A stretch of DNA of 64,000 bases from Brenneria izadpanahii (GCF_017569925.1 NZ_CP050854.1:3038001-3102000), one strand, 5' to 3'. Numbered from the stretch's first letter, positions 38,895 to 47,791 are shown. Program-made: numbers and translations. Notes: generated by a model from the sequence alone, not told the origin.

Positions 38895-39728
38895 TTGAAG
38901 CTTTTTGATTATCTAAGGATGGTGTTTCCGGATCTGACCCCGGAAACCACCAAAGTCCACCTTGCGCAAATGAATGACTACAAAGAGGATCCGCTCGTTA
39001 AATTTAGAGAAGGGACTTTTGACGATTGGCAGTGCTGGCAGAAACGGCTGGAATTTAGTCGCAGGTATGTCGTTTCACTGCTCAGGCTCCCGGGGACAGA
39101 AACTTGGCTATTTACGGGCGTATTTCAGCAAAAGGGGCACACGGGAAAGCAAATCTATCCTAACCGTGAGGAGCTATATTATCAGTACGACCTTCAGAAA
39201 ATCCTTGAGACTGAAGAATACGCGGGGCGGATGTAGATCAACTTTAAAAATACGGCCCGCAACTTTATTCGCCGTGGTGAAAATATTCAGAACGAATTGA
39301 TTGTTAGCGCTATCTCTCCGGTACGGCTGACGTTCGGCGAATTTCCAGGTTACCGCAACGTCGTGCTGGATAGAAACAGTATTGGGGCAATCCTCAGACT
39401 TAATCTACAATCCTGGCGCACAGCACTATCCGTGGTTAAAGGCATCTATGTATTAACCGATCGAGATGGAGGAAAACTCTACGTTGGGAAAGCTGATGGA
39501 AGTGAGGGGATTTGGGGACGATGGGAATATTATTTTGGTTCCGGGCATGGCGGCAATGTAGGACTAAAGGAAGCTTTCGGAACTGGCGATGAAAATCGGC
39601 TACAGAATATCTCTTTCGCGATCCTTGAAGTCATAGATCCGAATGCCGAAAACGATGAAATTGACCGCCGCGAAACACACTGGAAACAAATCCTACTGTC
39701 ACGGGAGTTTGGTCATAACCGGAACTAA
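38895..39728 (+). pseudogene. GIY-YIG nuclease-family gene interrupted by an in-frame amber codon
   Basis: Two frames, 38895-39236 and a downstream part ending at 39728, are in the same phase and separated only by TAG at 39234-39236. Read through, they give one protein of about 277 residues. The N-terminal domain contains RYVVSLLRLPGTETWLFTGVF. The C-terminal GIY-YIG domain shows KGIYVLTDRDGGKLYVGKADG, GIWGRWEYYFGSGHGGN and a final ETHWKQILLSREFGHNRN typical of a known accessory GIY-YIG family. Start is TTG with a strong AAGGAG site 7 bases upstream. Likely a recent nonsense mutation, or the ends may be made separately. Confidence 0.8.
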
Positions 39729-39869
39729 GGAGTCTGCGAAAGAGCTCATTTGGAACCTGTACACCATGCTATGCCTATGCCTTTTCTCAGAAGCGGCCGT
39801 CCAGACGGTCGCCGTTCTTTTAGCCGTCCGCTCATAGCTAAACTGTCTAAGATATCTCGGGGCAGCTAC

Positions 39870-39882
39870 GTGCCAGGAGCGG
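39870..39882 (+). repeat. Left copy of 13-base direct repeat flanking the helicase gene
   Basis: GTGCCAGGAGCGG is repeated exactly at 43662-43674. This copy lies 75 bases before the helicase start codon. Confidence 0.6.
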
Positions 39883-39957
39883 AAGTTAACAGTTTTAGAA
39901 ATCAAGCTAATTAGCATAAAATCTCTCAACTGATGGGATATGGAGCAGCAGAAATAA

Positions 39958-42900
39958 ATGACGACAAGGCAGTATGCGCAAAAATCAATCTTCGATCTGG
40001 AAGTAATCTTCGAGCGGTCGCGCAACAACGCTAGTGAACTTGAACGGCTGTTGAACGAGCTGACCTTTCGCAACACTGCCAAGGCGCGGACGCTGACGAC
40101 TAAAATCGAGCAAGCCCTAACCGCACTTAGCGGTCGCAGCGTGGTCTCCATGTCGGGTTCCAGTCCATCAGCGCGTCATCCTGGTTCGGCGTCCACGCAA
40201 TCTTCCCAAGTTGTGCCCCGCGATGCGCCCGCAACGGTAGTGCAACTGCGACCGAAGGCTACTCTAGACCCTGTCATGCGACAGCAATTCGGCAACGACC
40301 AGATCGACCCAGGTCCGCTCCCGTCTTTCTCTCCGTCAGGTAAGGCGAATGATGCGCGCGCGATACTGGCAGCATGGACAGCCCTCGAAGCACTGTCGCC
40401 TCAAGGCTATAAGCGCCCAGAAGATATGGCAACCGGCGACCGCTCCAGGGTTGCCCTATTAGAGCGAGGCGTTCCATGGGGACCAAATGCCCGCAGTAAG
40501 CCCAACCATAGGCTTTATTTCGAAGTCGTCCTCGGCGCCATCGCTCTCGACAAGGCGACGGACGAACTGGTCAAGGTCTTTGGCGAGGACGAGGAGCGTT
40601 CACGCCCGGACGGCAAAAAAGCGGCCATCGGCTCGATCCTGATCGACAAGGAAGGCTATGTGCTTGAGGACAACGGCGTCGCCGTTTCCAGTTTTGCCTG
40701 GGCGCTCAAGCCGGCACTCGATCTGAAGCTCGGGAGCTTAGGGGCTTGGCCGAAAGTAGAGCTGCGCATTATCGAGCGTCTGGATCGGATGGTTCGCCGC
40801 CACAACGAGGATGGAGAACCCATACCGATCGATCTGGATGCCGTTCTTAACGCTCATAGATGGCTTGTGTCGCAGTTTGGTGTGCCCGAGCATTTGGTTG
40901 AACCACCCACATTCGTACTCAAGGTGTTTCATCATTTCAAGGCCAAGGCGCCTCCTGAGCCTTCGTTGCTGAATTCCTTCTATCTTGAAGATCTCGGCGA
41001 AGCAGCGGAATTGATCGAGGCGGGCAAAGCCGGAACCGGTTTGCGGCGCTACATGGGAATTGGCAGGCCTGACCAGAAAATCGACGTGCTGTCGCCCGTT
41101 TCCGCAGTCGAGCCGTTCGTCGCACCGTCGCTCATGCCGCAGGCTCGTTGGCCTTCGCAAGGCGGCCATCCATTGGTGTTGCTTCAACAGGCCGCCGTGA
41201 ATGCAGCGCGTGCTGAGCTGATTGATGCTCCGGGTATCATCGGCGTCAATGGGCCGCCGGGAACCGGAAAGACCACTCTTCTCCGGGATATCGTCGTTGG
41301 TTGCATTCTTGATCGGGCCACTGCGATGTCCGGCTTCAACAAACCGCAGGATGCCTTTTCCACAACAGGCGAGAAGCTGGCATTCGGCTCCAATGCCTTC
41401 CTGCACTTCTACAGGTTACATGAATCCTTGAAGGGTCATGAGATCGTCGTAGCGTCCTCCAATAACAAAGCGGTCGAAAACGTCAGCAAAGAGCTTCCCC
41501 TCAAGGAAGCCAATGGTCGCCATGAACAGATCGCCTACTTCCGGTCCATCAGCGACCTGATCGCGAACCCCAAACGCGCCGGCTATTTCGAAGCCGAGGG
41601 CGACACCCTCTCCGATCCTATCGAAACCTGGGGATTGATCGCCGCCGCGCTCGGCAAGAGCAGCAACCGAGGCGCGTTCCAGCAGGGTTTCTGGTGGAAT
41701 GAGGACGGCGGTTTTCTTACCTACCTGAAAGCAGCTCGCGGCATGAACGTCATGCGTGAGATCAAGGACGAACGAACTGGCGCAATCATTGATCGCGTGA
41801 TGCCCAGCGTGGTCGTCAATGAGCGGCCCAGCACCAACGAAGCGGACGCTGCTGCGGCTTGGCGGAAAGCGCGAACCGCATTCCTTAAACTCAAGGAGAC
41901 GGTGGACGCCGAAATCACCAGCATCGAAGGGATGCGCCGGAATATCCGGGCGCTTAAGGGGGCGACCACCGAACTTCAAAGGCTGAAACAGCTTCGTCCG
42001 AACCTGGATGAAGTCGTCGAACAGGCACGCCAGATTGATGAATCCTGCCATCGGGAGCAGGAGAAGGCAAAGTCACAGGTCGAGCGGGACAAGACCTTGC
42101 TCGATAGCCATCTTGCTGGCCGTCCGGGTTTCTTCTCCCGCTTGTTCGGGACTGCGGCCTGGAAATCGTGGAGATCGACACTGCAGAAGCTCTCGGCAAC
42201 CTTGCAGCAATCAGCCCTACGGGCGCAGGTTGCGGACGGCGCCCTGGAGCTTGCAAGGACTGAGTGGAGCAATGCTCAGTCCCAGTTACAGCAACTCGAC
42301 CATGAAATTTCCAGCAGATGGCAGGCAGTCTCGGAATTGAAGGCGACCGCGGCGCAGGCACGAAACCGCATGGGCGACAGAGTCGTTGACGAGCTATTCT
42401 TCGAGCGCGAGCACGAGGCTATCCACCTGACGGCGCCATGGCTTCCCGATGAGGTTCATCGCCTGCGTGAGGATCTGTTCGCCGCCGCCTTGGCGGTGCA
42501 TAAAGCGTTCATCGATGCTTCGGCCAGCCGCTTGCAACACAATCTTGGGCTATTGATGTCGGGCATGGTGGCTGGCGCCTTCCAGTCTCCCGCTCACCGT
42601 GGACTTCTCCCCGATCTTTGGTCGAGCCTTTTCATGGTGGTGCCGACTGTGTCCACGACGTTCGCCTCTGTCCGGACGATGTTCGGGGATCTGCCACCAG
42701 AGAGTATTGGCTGGCTTCTGGTCGATGAAGCGGGCCAGGCCGTTCCTCAGGCGGCAGTTGGAGCGATCATGCGGGCAAAGCGCTCCATCGTGGTGGGTGA
42801 CCCGTTGCAGATCCCACCTGTGGTTTCGCTTCCCGAGAAGCTGAACGCCGAAATCTGCAAGTTCTTCGACATTGACCAGATCGAATGGTCTGCCCCCGCT

Positions 42901-43581
42901 GCATCTACGCAGACCCTTGCGGATCAGGCATCGCGCTTCAAATCCACCTTCGTCACGGACGTAGGTGATCGAGAGGTCGGGCTGCCACTCCTCGTTCACA
43001 GGCGCTGCCAGAACCCAATGTTCGATGTCTCTAACTCCATCGCCTATGCCGGGCAGATGGTCCATGCTGTCGGGCCTAAAAGGCCTGGGCCTATCGGCTC
43101 GGCGTTGGGGCGATCTCGCTGGATCGACGTCAATGGCGATGCCGAGACGAAGTGGTGCCCCGACGAGGGCGACGCGGTTGTACGAATGCTCAAAGAGCTG
43201 GCTGTATCGGGCATTACAAATCCGGACGTCTTTATCATCACACCATTCAAGATCGTAGAGCAGAAAATGCGTCGGCGTCTCGACAGTGAGACAGATCTGC
43301 TGCGGGCGTTCGGCGTAAAGCTGGATGAATGGAGCCGTGATCGTGTAGGCACGATCCACACGTTCCAGGGCCGAGAGGCGGACACGGTCATCCTGCTGCT
43401 GGGGGCGCCGAAAGCGAGTCAGCAAAGGGCACGTCAGTGGGCGGCGAGCCCGCCAAACATTATCAATGTGGCCGTCTCACGCGCCAAGCAAAACCTCTAT
43501 GTGGTCGGCTCGGCTGCTGCATGGGCGGGGGCGGGAACTAGTCTGCAGGTCCTGCAGCGGCAATTGGCGCAATCAGCCTGA
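39958..43581 (+). CDS. Large superfamily 1B (Upf1/Dna2-like) helicase
   Basis: 1207-residue protein. The N-terminal 400 residues are unassigned, with a low-complexity stretch near 62-90. Walker A is NGPPGTGKTTLLRDIV (about 431-446). An insertion of nearly 480 residues with coiled-coil character (about 640-850) precedes motif II LVDEAGQAVPQ (about 921-931) and IVVGDPLQIPPVV. The C-terminal RecA domain has TIHTFQGREADTVILLL and INVAVSRAKQNLYVVG. These are AAA_11/AAA_12 helicase motifs acting on RNA or DNA. GC is clearly higher than in neighbouring genes. No nuclease domain is seen in the same chain. Island location suggests a defence role, which is inference. Confidence 0.85.
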   Translation: MTTRQYAQKSIFDLEVIFERSRNNASELERLLNELTFRNTAKARTLTTKIEQALTALSGRSVVSMSGSSPSARHPGSASTQSSQVVPRDAPATVVQLRPKATLDPVMRQQFGNDQIDPGPLPSFSPSGKANDARAILAAWTALEALSPQGYKRPEDMATGDRSRVALLERGVPWGPNARSKPNHRLYFEVVLGAIALDKATDELVKVFGEDEERSRPDGKKAAIGSILIDKEGYVLEDNGVAVSSFAWALKPALDLKLGSLGAWPKVELRIIERLDRMVRRHNEDGEPIPIDLDAVLNAHRWLVSQFGVPEHLVEPPTFVLKVFHHFKAKAPPEPSLLNSFYLEDLGEAAELIEAGKAGTGLRRYMGIGRPDQKIDVLSPVSAVEPFVAPSLMPQARWPSQGGHPLVLLQQAAVNAARAELIDAPGIIGVNGPPGTGKTTLLRDIVVGCILDRATAMSGFNKPQDAFSTTGEKLAFGSNAFLHFYRLHESLKGHEIVVASSNNKAVENVSKELPLKEANGRHEQIAYFRSISDLIANPKRAGYFEAEGDTLSDPIETWGLIAAALGKSSNRGAFQQGFWWNEDGGFLTYLKAARGMNVMREIKDERTGAIIDRVMPSVVVNERPSTNEADAAAAWRKARTAFLKLKETVDAEITSIEGMRRNIRALKGATTELQRLKQLRPNLDEVVEQARQIDESCHREQEKAKSQVERDKTLLDSHLAGRPGFFSRLFGTAAWKSWRSTLQKLSATLQQSALRAQVADGALELARTEWSNAQSQLQQLDHEISSRWQAVSELKATAAQARNRMGDRVVDELFFEREHEAIHLTAPWLPDEVHRLREDLFAAALAVHKAFIDASASRLQHNLGLLMSGMVAGAFQSPAHRGLLPDLWSSLFMVVPTVSTTFASVRTMFGDLPPESIGWLLVDEAGQAVPQAAVGAIMRAKRSIVVGDPLQIPPVVSLPEKLNAEICKFFDIDQIEWSAPAASTQTLADQASRFKSTFVTDVGDREVGLPLLVHRRCQNPMFDVSNSIAYAGQMVHAVGPKRPGPIGSALGRSRWIDVNGDAETKWCPDEGDAVVRMLKELAVSGITNPDVFIITPFKIVEQKMRRRLDSETDLLRAFGVKLDEWSRDRVGTIHTFQGREADTVILLLGAPKASQQRARQWAASPPNIINVAVSRAKQNLYVVGSAAAWAGAGTSLQVLQRQLAQSA

Positions 43582-43943
43582 CAATCTCCGAGGCGGCACT
43601 CATTGTTGAGGGCACATCGCAACTAATCTTCAACTTACCTCAGTAACGGGCCGACCGCTATGTGCCAGGAGCGGGACATCACGGACATTAAACCGCGTTA
43701 GGCCTGAAATTTCAAAGCATATGGTTCATTTAGGGGATACTGACATCAGCATCGGAGAGGCGAGTTTATTCCCCCTGTGGTAATAATAAAGTGAAAAGCA
43801 AAGCTGAGTGTCAGCGGCTATACACTTTGAATATTAGTTATCGAATTTAAAGACTACACAATTATTGCGCTCTATTTGTCAATTTGAATTACCAGAAAAA
43901 TTAAGGCATTAATAGCACATCTAAGCAGCCCAGAGGGAAAACT
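43582..43943. other. Gap between helicase and SIR2 genes
   Basis: 360 bases with the right copy of the 13-base repeat (43662-43674), then AT-rich DNA leading to the SIR2 gene. The gap is long enough for a separate promoter. I see no gene in it. Confidence 0.5.
43662..43674 (+). repeat. Right copy of 13-base direct repeat flanking the helicase gene
   Basis: GTGCCAGGAGCGG, identical to 39870-39882, 81 bases after the helicase stop codon. The pair brackets exactly one gene. Confidence 0.6.
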
Positions 43944-45893
43944 ATGGAGATGGATGACTGGTGGTTTGGTTGGAAGGGGTTCACGCCCGAGCTGCCCTGC
44001 CCTGGCAAGGTTGTATTGATGGTTGGTGCGGGAATTTCGATAGAGCCCCCGACGCAACTACCTGGAGGAAACGCTCTAACTGAAGCACTGCTCGACCATT
44101 TACTAGACAACGACGCGGCTTCTGAAATAAAAACGGTGTTTAGCCAATGTGAACAGTGGATGGGACGACACCTGCCGCGCTTAGAACATGTGCTTGATAA
44201 AGCGTTTGAACCTTCAACCATTGAAGGCGTTGAGCGTAGCGGTTCCGCGCGGGAACTGTTGCGTATATTTTCAAACCGTCCTCCGAATGCGAATCACCAT
44301 CTGATTGCCGATTACCTGCTTGAGCACCATGGCTGGTGTATTACCACTAATTTTGATGATTGTATCGAACAGGCTAGTCACTATCAGATACCTGTGCATG
44401 TAATCGATCCTGATACCAAAGCCTTTGACATCCTGCATCGAGAATACGGCGAAGACTGGGGTATTATCAAGGTACACGGCACCATAGAGCATGGCTGCTC
44501 TGGGCTAGGCGCAACGCTTGCAGACCTAGAACACGGACTGCCGGAGGTGATCAAAACGTTGCTCGAACAGGTAACCGTTCAGGCAGATTTAATGGTGGTA
44601 GCAGGCTACAGCGGTACCGACCATTTTGACATTAATCATTGGATCCGTGAGCGCTGGAATGGAGATCGTTCGACCCGTTTGGTATGGATTGGTCACAGCT
44701 TGAAAGTGGAGGAAGAGTTCTGGCAACCCGACGATCAGGAAAATCGCGAACCGAGAGTCTATTGGCAAGGAGCCTTTTGCGGTATGAAGATTCAATACGG
44801 GCCAACGGCAGAACTATTGACCACCTTACTTGGAATTCCTAGTAGAACTTTAGCCCACACGGGAGAGGGTAATGATTGGTGGCGAACTGCGCTAGCTGAA
44901 TATTACATCCCGACGGAGAAAGAAAAGTACCTTACCGGTACACGCCTGGCCAGCTCTATGGGTCTTGGCCAACTAGCCGAGGAGCAACTCCGCTATTTGA
45001 AGCGCCGTTTGGAGAACGACAATTTGTTAGTGCCTTTTGAAGCTGAGATTTACTACTCCCGGGGTTTTATTGCCGGGGCGCTATTGGTACAAAACTATCT
45101 AAAATCCCCTCACGAAAAAGCCAGAAAAGTGAACCGTACAGGCCTAATTCGCGCTAAAGATAAACCGGCAAAAGCGCTTTTATTTTATCTTGCGCGGTGG
45201 TTAAGGAGCCCACTCCAACTCTCACTTGATGAGCAAATCGACGCGTTTGGCTGTCTACTCGATATCGCTGAACGGAGGCAAAAATGGCGACTCTGGCAAA
45301 GTAAACCTTTGCGACGTCTCAACGAAAAGATATGCATCGTTTTCCGTCGGTATTTCATGAAGCTTGAGAATACTAAGCTGCCTCTGTATCTGTATGGAAG
45401 GATACAAATGCAGTCCATTCGCATGGGCACTTTGTTTTACGACGAAGAGGTTTTCCCCTTTGGAGAAGTCTGGAATTTACTATACCGCGAGAGCAGTCCG
45501 CCGAGTTTTTATACCCCGTACGGTCCGGCAATCCCTGGTTTTTATCTTACTGAACGCAGCACTGCCCGTGAAGAAGATCGCATAGCAGACTTGGTGCTGG
45601 CCAATATTAATTACGTCAATATCCTGCTTTCCGCTCTGCGGCGTCGCTGGCCTAAAGGCAGCAAAAGTGTATTCAAGGAAAGGCAGTTGAGGGAGGGGTA
45701 TTTGGATTCGGGAGACTATGTTGTTACATATATCGTGCGACTATTAGATGAAAGCTTCCAGATCGTCAGCGCCCTGAATGCACCGCATTTGCAGATCCAT
45801 ATAGCCAGAGCATGGATTAGGGCGGACAGCATTTTAGGCGGTATTGAATATTGGAAACAGCAGCGGCTTTATCTTGGTACTCCCCATCGCTGA
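43944..45893 (+). CDS. Stand-alone SIR2-domain protein (putative NAD+-depleting defence effector)
   Basis: 649-residue protein. The N-terminal SIR2 fold (about 20-280) shows the NAD-binding VVLMVGAGISIEPP (GAG at 28-30), TTNFDDCIEQ (about 134-143), catalytic-type histidine in IIKVHGTIEHG (H near 178) and GYSGTDHFD (about 221-229). No zinc-binding cysteine module of deacetylase sirtuins is evident. The C-terminal 350 residues are largely helical and basic. Such SIR2 proteins act as NADases in anti-phage systems (Thoeris ThsA, DSR-type, pAgo-linked), but this one has no recognised partner beside it. AGAGGG precedes the ATG. Confidence 0.82.
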   Translation: MEMDDWWFGWKGFTPELPCPGKVVLMVGAGISIEPPTQLPGGNALTEALLDHLLDNDAASEIKTVFSQCEQWMGRHLPRLEHVLDKAFEPSTIEGVERSGSARELLRIFSNRPPNANHHLIADYLLEHHGWCITTNFDDCIEQASHYQIPVHVIDPDTKAFDILHREYGEDWGIIKVHGTIEHGCSGLGATLADLEHGLPEVIKTLLEQVTVQADLMVVAGYSGTDHFDINHWIRERWNGDRSTRLVWIGHSLKVEEEFWQPDDQENREPRVYWQGAFCGMKIQYGPTAELLTTLLGIPSRTLAHTGEGNDWWRTALAEYYIPTEKEKYLTGTRLASSMGLGQLAEEQLRYLKRRLENDNLLVPFEAEIYYSRGFIAGALLVQNYLKSPHEKARKVNRTGLIRAKDKPAKALLFYLARWLRSPLQLSLDEQIDAFGCLLDIAERRQKWRLWQSKPLRRLNEKICIVFRRYFMKLENTKLPLYLYGRIQMQSIRMGTLFYDEEVFPFGEVWNLLYRESSPPSFYTPYGPAIPGFYLTERSTAREEDRIADLVLANINYVNILLSALRRRWPKGSKSVFKERQLREGYLDSGDYVVTYIVRLLDESFQIVSALNAPHLQIHIARAWIRADSILGGIEYWKQQRLYLGTPHR

Positions 45894-46182
45894 AGAGCAC
45901 TTAGGTGTAAGTGGACATTCTACCCGGTTTTCCCACTATGTCTTTTACTTTGCCATTATCATTGATTTTACGGCAAAGCAGGCTGATGTGACCTGCCGCC
46001 ATTGCCCAAGCATTCGATGTAAGTATGCACTCTGAATTCCGCTCCTCGCTCTTAACAGACGCCAGCGGCTAATCCATACCTGCATAGAGAACAACATCCC
46101 AAATACCATTTAGTAGCCGCTTGCCTCTCTTGCTCGCGATAACTACAATGTATACAAAACACACAATGTAGTGAGGTGGCGT
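45894..46182. other. Gap between SIR2 and toxin-antitoxin genes
   Basis: About 290 bases. It holds an inverted partial match to the cassette repeat (CCGCTCCT, 46039-46046) and, at its right end, the operator of the toxin-antitoxin genes. No gene is apparent. Confidence 0.45.
46145..46170 (+). promoter_or_regulatory. Tandem operator repeats of the toxin-antitoxin operon
   Basis: ACAATGTA occurs at 46145-46152 and again at 46163-46170, 18 bases apart, with TATACA between. Two direct copies just before the antitoxin gene fit autoregulation by a ribbon-helix-helix repressor. Confidence 0.6.
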
Positions 46183-46428
46183 ATGGGTGTCATGTCCGTT
46201 CGATTAAATGATGAAACAACCGCGCAGCTTGATGCGCTGGCTAAAGCCACAGGACGTACTCGCTCTTTTCTGGCCGGACAAGCCATTGAAGACTATCTTG
46301 CGCGAGAAGCTTGGCAGATTGCAGAGATCGAGCAAGCCATAAAAGAAGCCGATGCGGATGATTTTGTCTCATCAGATGAGATGAACAATCTGTTTAAAAA
46401 GTTAGGTACGGCAAGACATGGAAATTAA
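46183..46428 (+). CDS. Ribbon-helix-helix antitoxin
   Basis: 81-residue protein (MGVMSVRLNDETTAQLDALAK start) with a CopG/RelB-type ribbon-helix-helix (SVRLNDETTAQLDALAKATG, TRSFLAGQAIEDYL) and an acidic tail that would cover the toxin. The frame also allows GTG 46171 and ATG 46192; ATG 46183 is favoured by GAGGTG 4 bases upstream. Its end overlaps the toxin start by 11 bases, a usual translational coupling. Confidence 0.88.
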   Translation: MGVMSVRLNDETTAQLDALAKATGRTRSFLAGQAIEDYLAREAWQIAEIEQAIKEADADDFVSSDEMNNLFKKLGTARHGN

Positions 46429-46702
46429 ATGGCTGCGTAAAGCCGCAGCCAATTTGGAAGCCGAGTACCGCTATATCGCGCAAGATGATCCACAAGCTGC
46501 CAGCCAGTTCGTAAATGAAGTCCAACGGTTAACGGAATTACTACCGCAACAGCCAGCAATCGGAAAACCTGGCCGTGTGCTGGGAACGCGTGAACTGGTG
46601 TTAACTCACTATCCCTACATCATCCCCTACCGCGTGAAAGATAATATGATCCAGATTCTACGCGTCTTTCATACGCACAGACGTTTACCATCAAAATGGT
46701 GA
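46418..46702 (+). CDS. RelE/ParE-family toxin
   Basis: 94-residue protein matching the ParE/RelE fold: EIKWLRKAAANLEAEYRYIAQDDPQAASQFV, then IGKPGRVLGTRELVLTHYPYIIPYRV and ILRVFHTHRRLPSKW. ParE members poison gyrase, RelE members cut mRNA; from sequence alone the target is unresolved. It overlaps its antitoxin gene. The module may stabilise the island. Confidence 0.9.
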   Translation: MEIKWLRKAAANLEAEYRYIAQDDPQAASQFVNEVQRLTELLPQQPAIGKPGRVLGTRELVLTHYPYIIPYRVKDNMIQILRVFHTHRRLPSKW

Positions 46703-46705
46703 CTC

Positions 46706-47005
46706 ATGAAAAAAATAAAATCAGCATGGCTCATTACGTGGGAATGGTTTGGTGAACATGCGAAAGTCGATAATGAAAAAAGAATTGTTTCCATTGTAAA
46801 TTACAGAAAGTCACATAAATATATTTATGATTTAGTTGGTAATTTATACACCAGTCATACCGCCTCAGTATCAGAAAAACTTACATTTGCTGCGAATAGT
46901 AAGAAAACAATCTATCCCCCATATTACTTTGCTAAAAATGGCATCACCTATGCCGATATCATCCATTGCGGTGATAATCCTTTCTTATATGCTCGTCGAG
47001 ATTAA
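46706..47005 (+). CDS. Conserved hypothetical protein of islands
   Basis: 99-residue basic protein starting MKKIKSAWLITWEWFGEHAK and ending IHCGDNPFLYARRD, 3 bases after the toxin gene. I recall similar short proteins in enterobacterial islands, with no known function. No membrane segment or motif. Close spacing suggests it belongs to the toxin-antitoxin transcript. Confidence 0.65.
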   Translation: MKKIKSAWLITWEWFGEHAKVDNEKRIVSIVNYRKSHKYIYDLVGNLYTSHTASVSEKLTFAANSKKTIYPPYYFAKNGITYADIIHCGDNPFLYARRD

Positions 47006-47207
47006 AAATCTTATGATTGATGAAAAATCACCTGATAACGCCTTGATTTGGGAAGAGTTTCCCATCCCAGATTAATACTAATTGCTGCCACCTATGACAG
47101 CCTTCAATCAACACGCATGCTATTAGATGCTCTTTGATATTAACATTTCTGAATTATTACGATCGATTATAACTTAATGCTCAACGCCAATTGACACTCA
47201 CGAATTC

Positions 47208-47568
47208 ATGAAAGACGATAAAAAACATAGCCAACAATCAAGATCGTCCGGCTGGGGCGGGAAACGTGTCGGTGCTGGCGCGCCAGTCGGTAACACCAAT
47301 GCGGTGAAACATGGAGAACACAGCCGAAGGGCATTCTTTCCTTTGGTGGGTGAATAATGGGCGATTCTCGCCACTGCAATTGCTACGAGTAAGAAATCTG
47401 CTCCCGGCTGAACGTGTCGGCGAGTTGATGCACAGATCTCTTTCTTTGGGTACAGACGAGTGGCGCAAGTTTATGTTGCTAGATGGGATTCTATGGCAAC
47501 ACACCCGAAAAATGATGGTGTTGGAGCGTCGTAAAGCAAAGTTAAATTCAGAGCACAGCCATCGCTAA
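47208..47568 (+). pseudogene. Terminase-small-subunit-like gene with a frameshift
   Basis: The first frame (47208-47357, 49 residues) carries GWGGKRVGAGAPVGNTNAVKHG, a basic motif found in terminase small-subunit-like phage and satellite proteins, and stops at a TAA after FFPLVGE. The next frame (+1) continues directly as NNGRFSPLQLLRVRNLLPAE to 47568. A single-base change near 47352 would join them into about 120 residues. Probably a decayed satellite gene near the right side of the island. Confidence 0.6.
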
Positions 47569-47730
47569 AAATCAGCACATCAAACGATACTCGACTAATA
47601 CGCACAGACTATGTTCGCTTTAGTTATATGAACAAAAATAAATTCATAACGAAAACAGCAAAAACATCAAGTTACGATATAAATTCAACTTCTCTCGTGC
47701 GTTAGTACCGGTTATTAACAGCCCCCACAG

Positions 47731-47764
47731 AAAACCGCATTCTCTCTGAGTTTGCGGTTTTTTT
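47731..47764 (+). terminator. Terminator near the right side of the island
   Basis: AAAACCGCA pairs with TGCGGTTTT across a 13-base loop and runs into seven Ts. It lies between the terminase-like remnant and the convergent cupin gene. Confidence 0.75.
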
Positions 47765-47791
47765 GTTGCTACTTGCCTGTTGGTATGAAAT

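Noticed and set aside
41416..43425. Several long frames antisense to the helicase gene
   Set aside because: They arise from the high GC and biased codons of the helicase on the other strand and show no family-like motifs or ribosome-binding sites.
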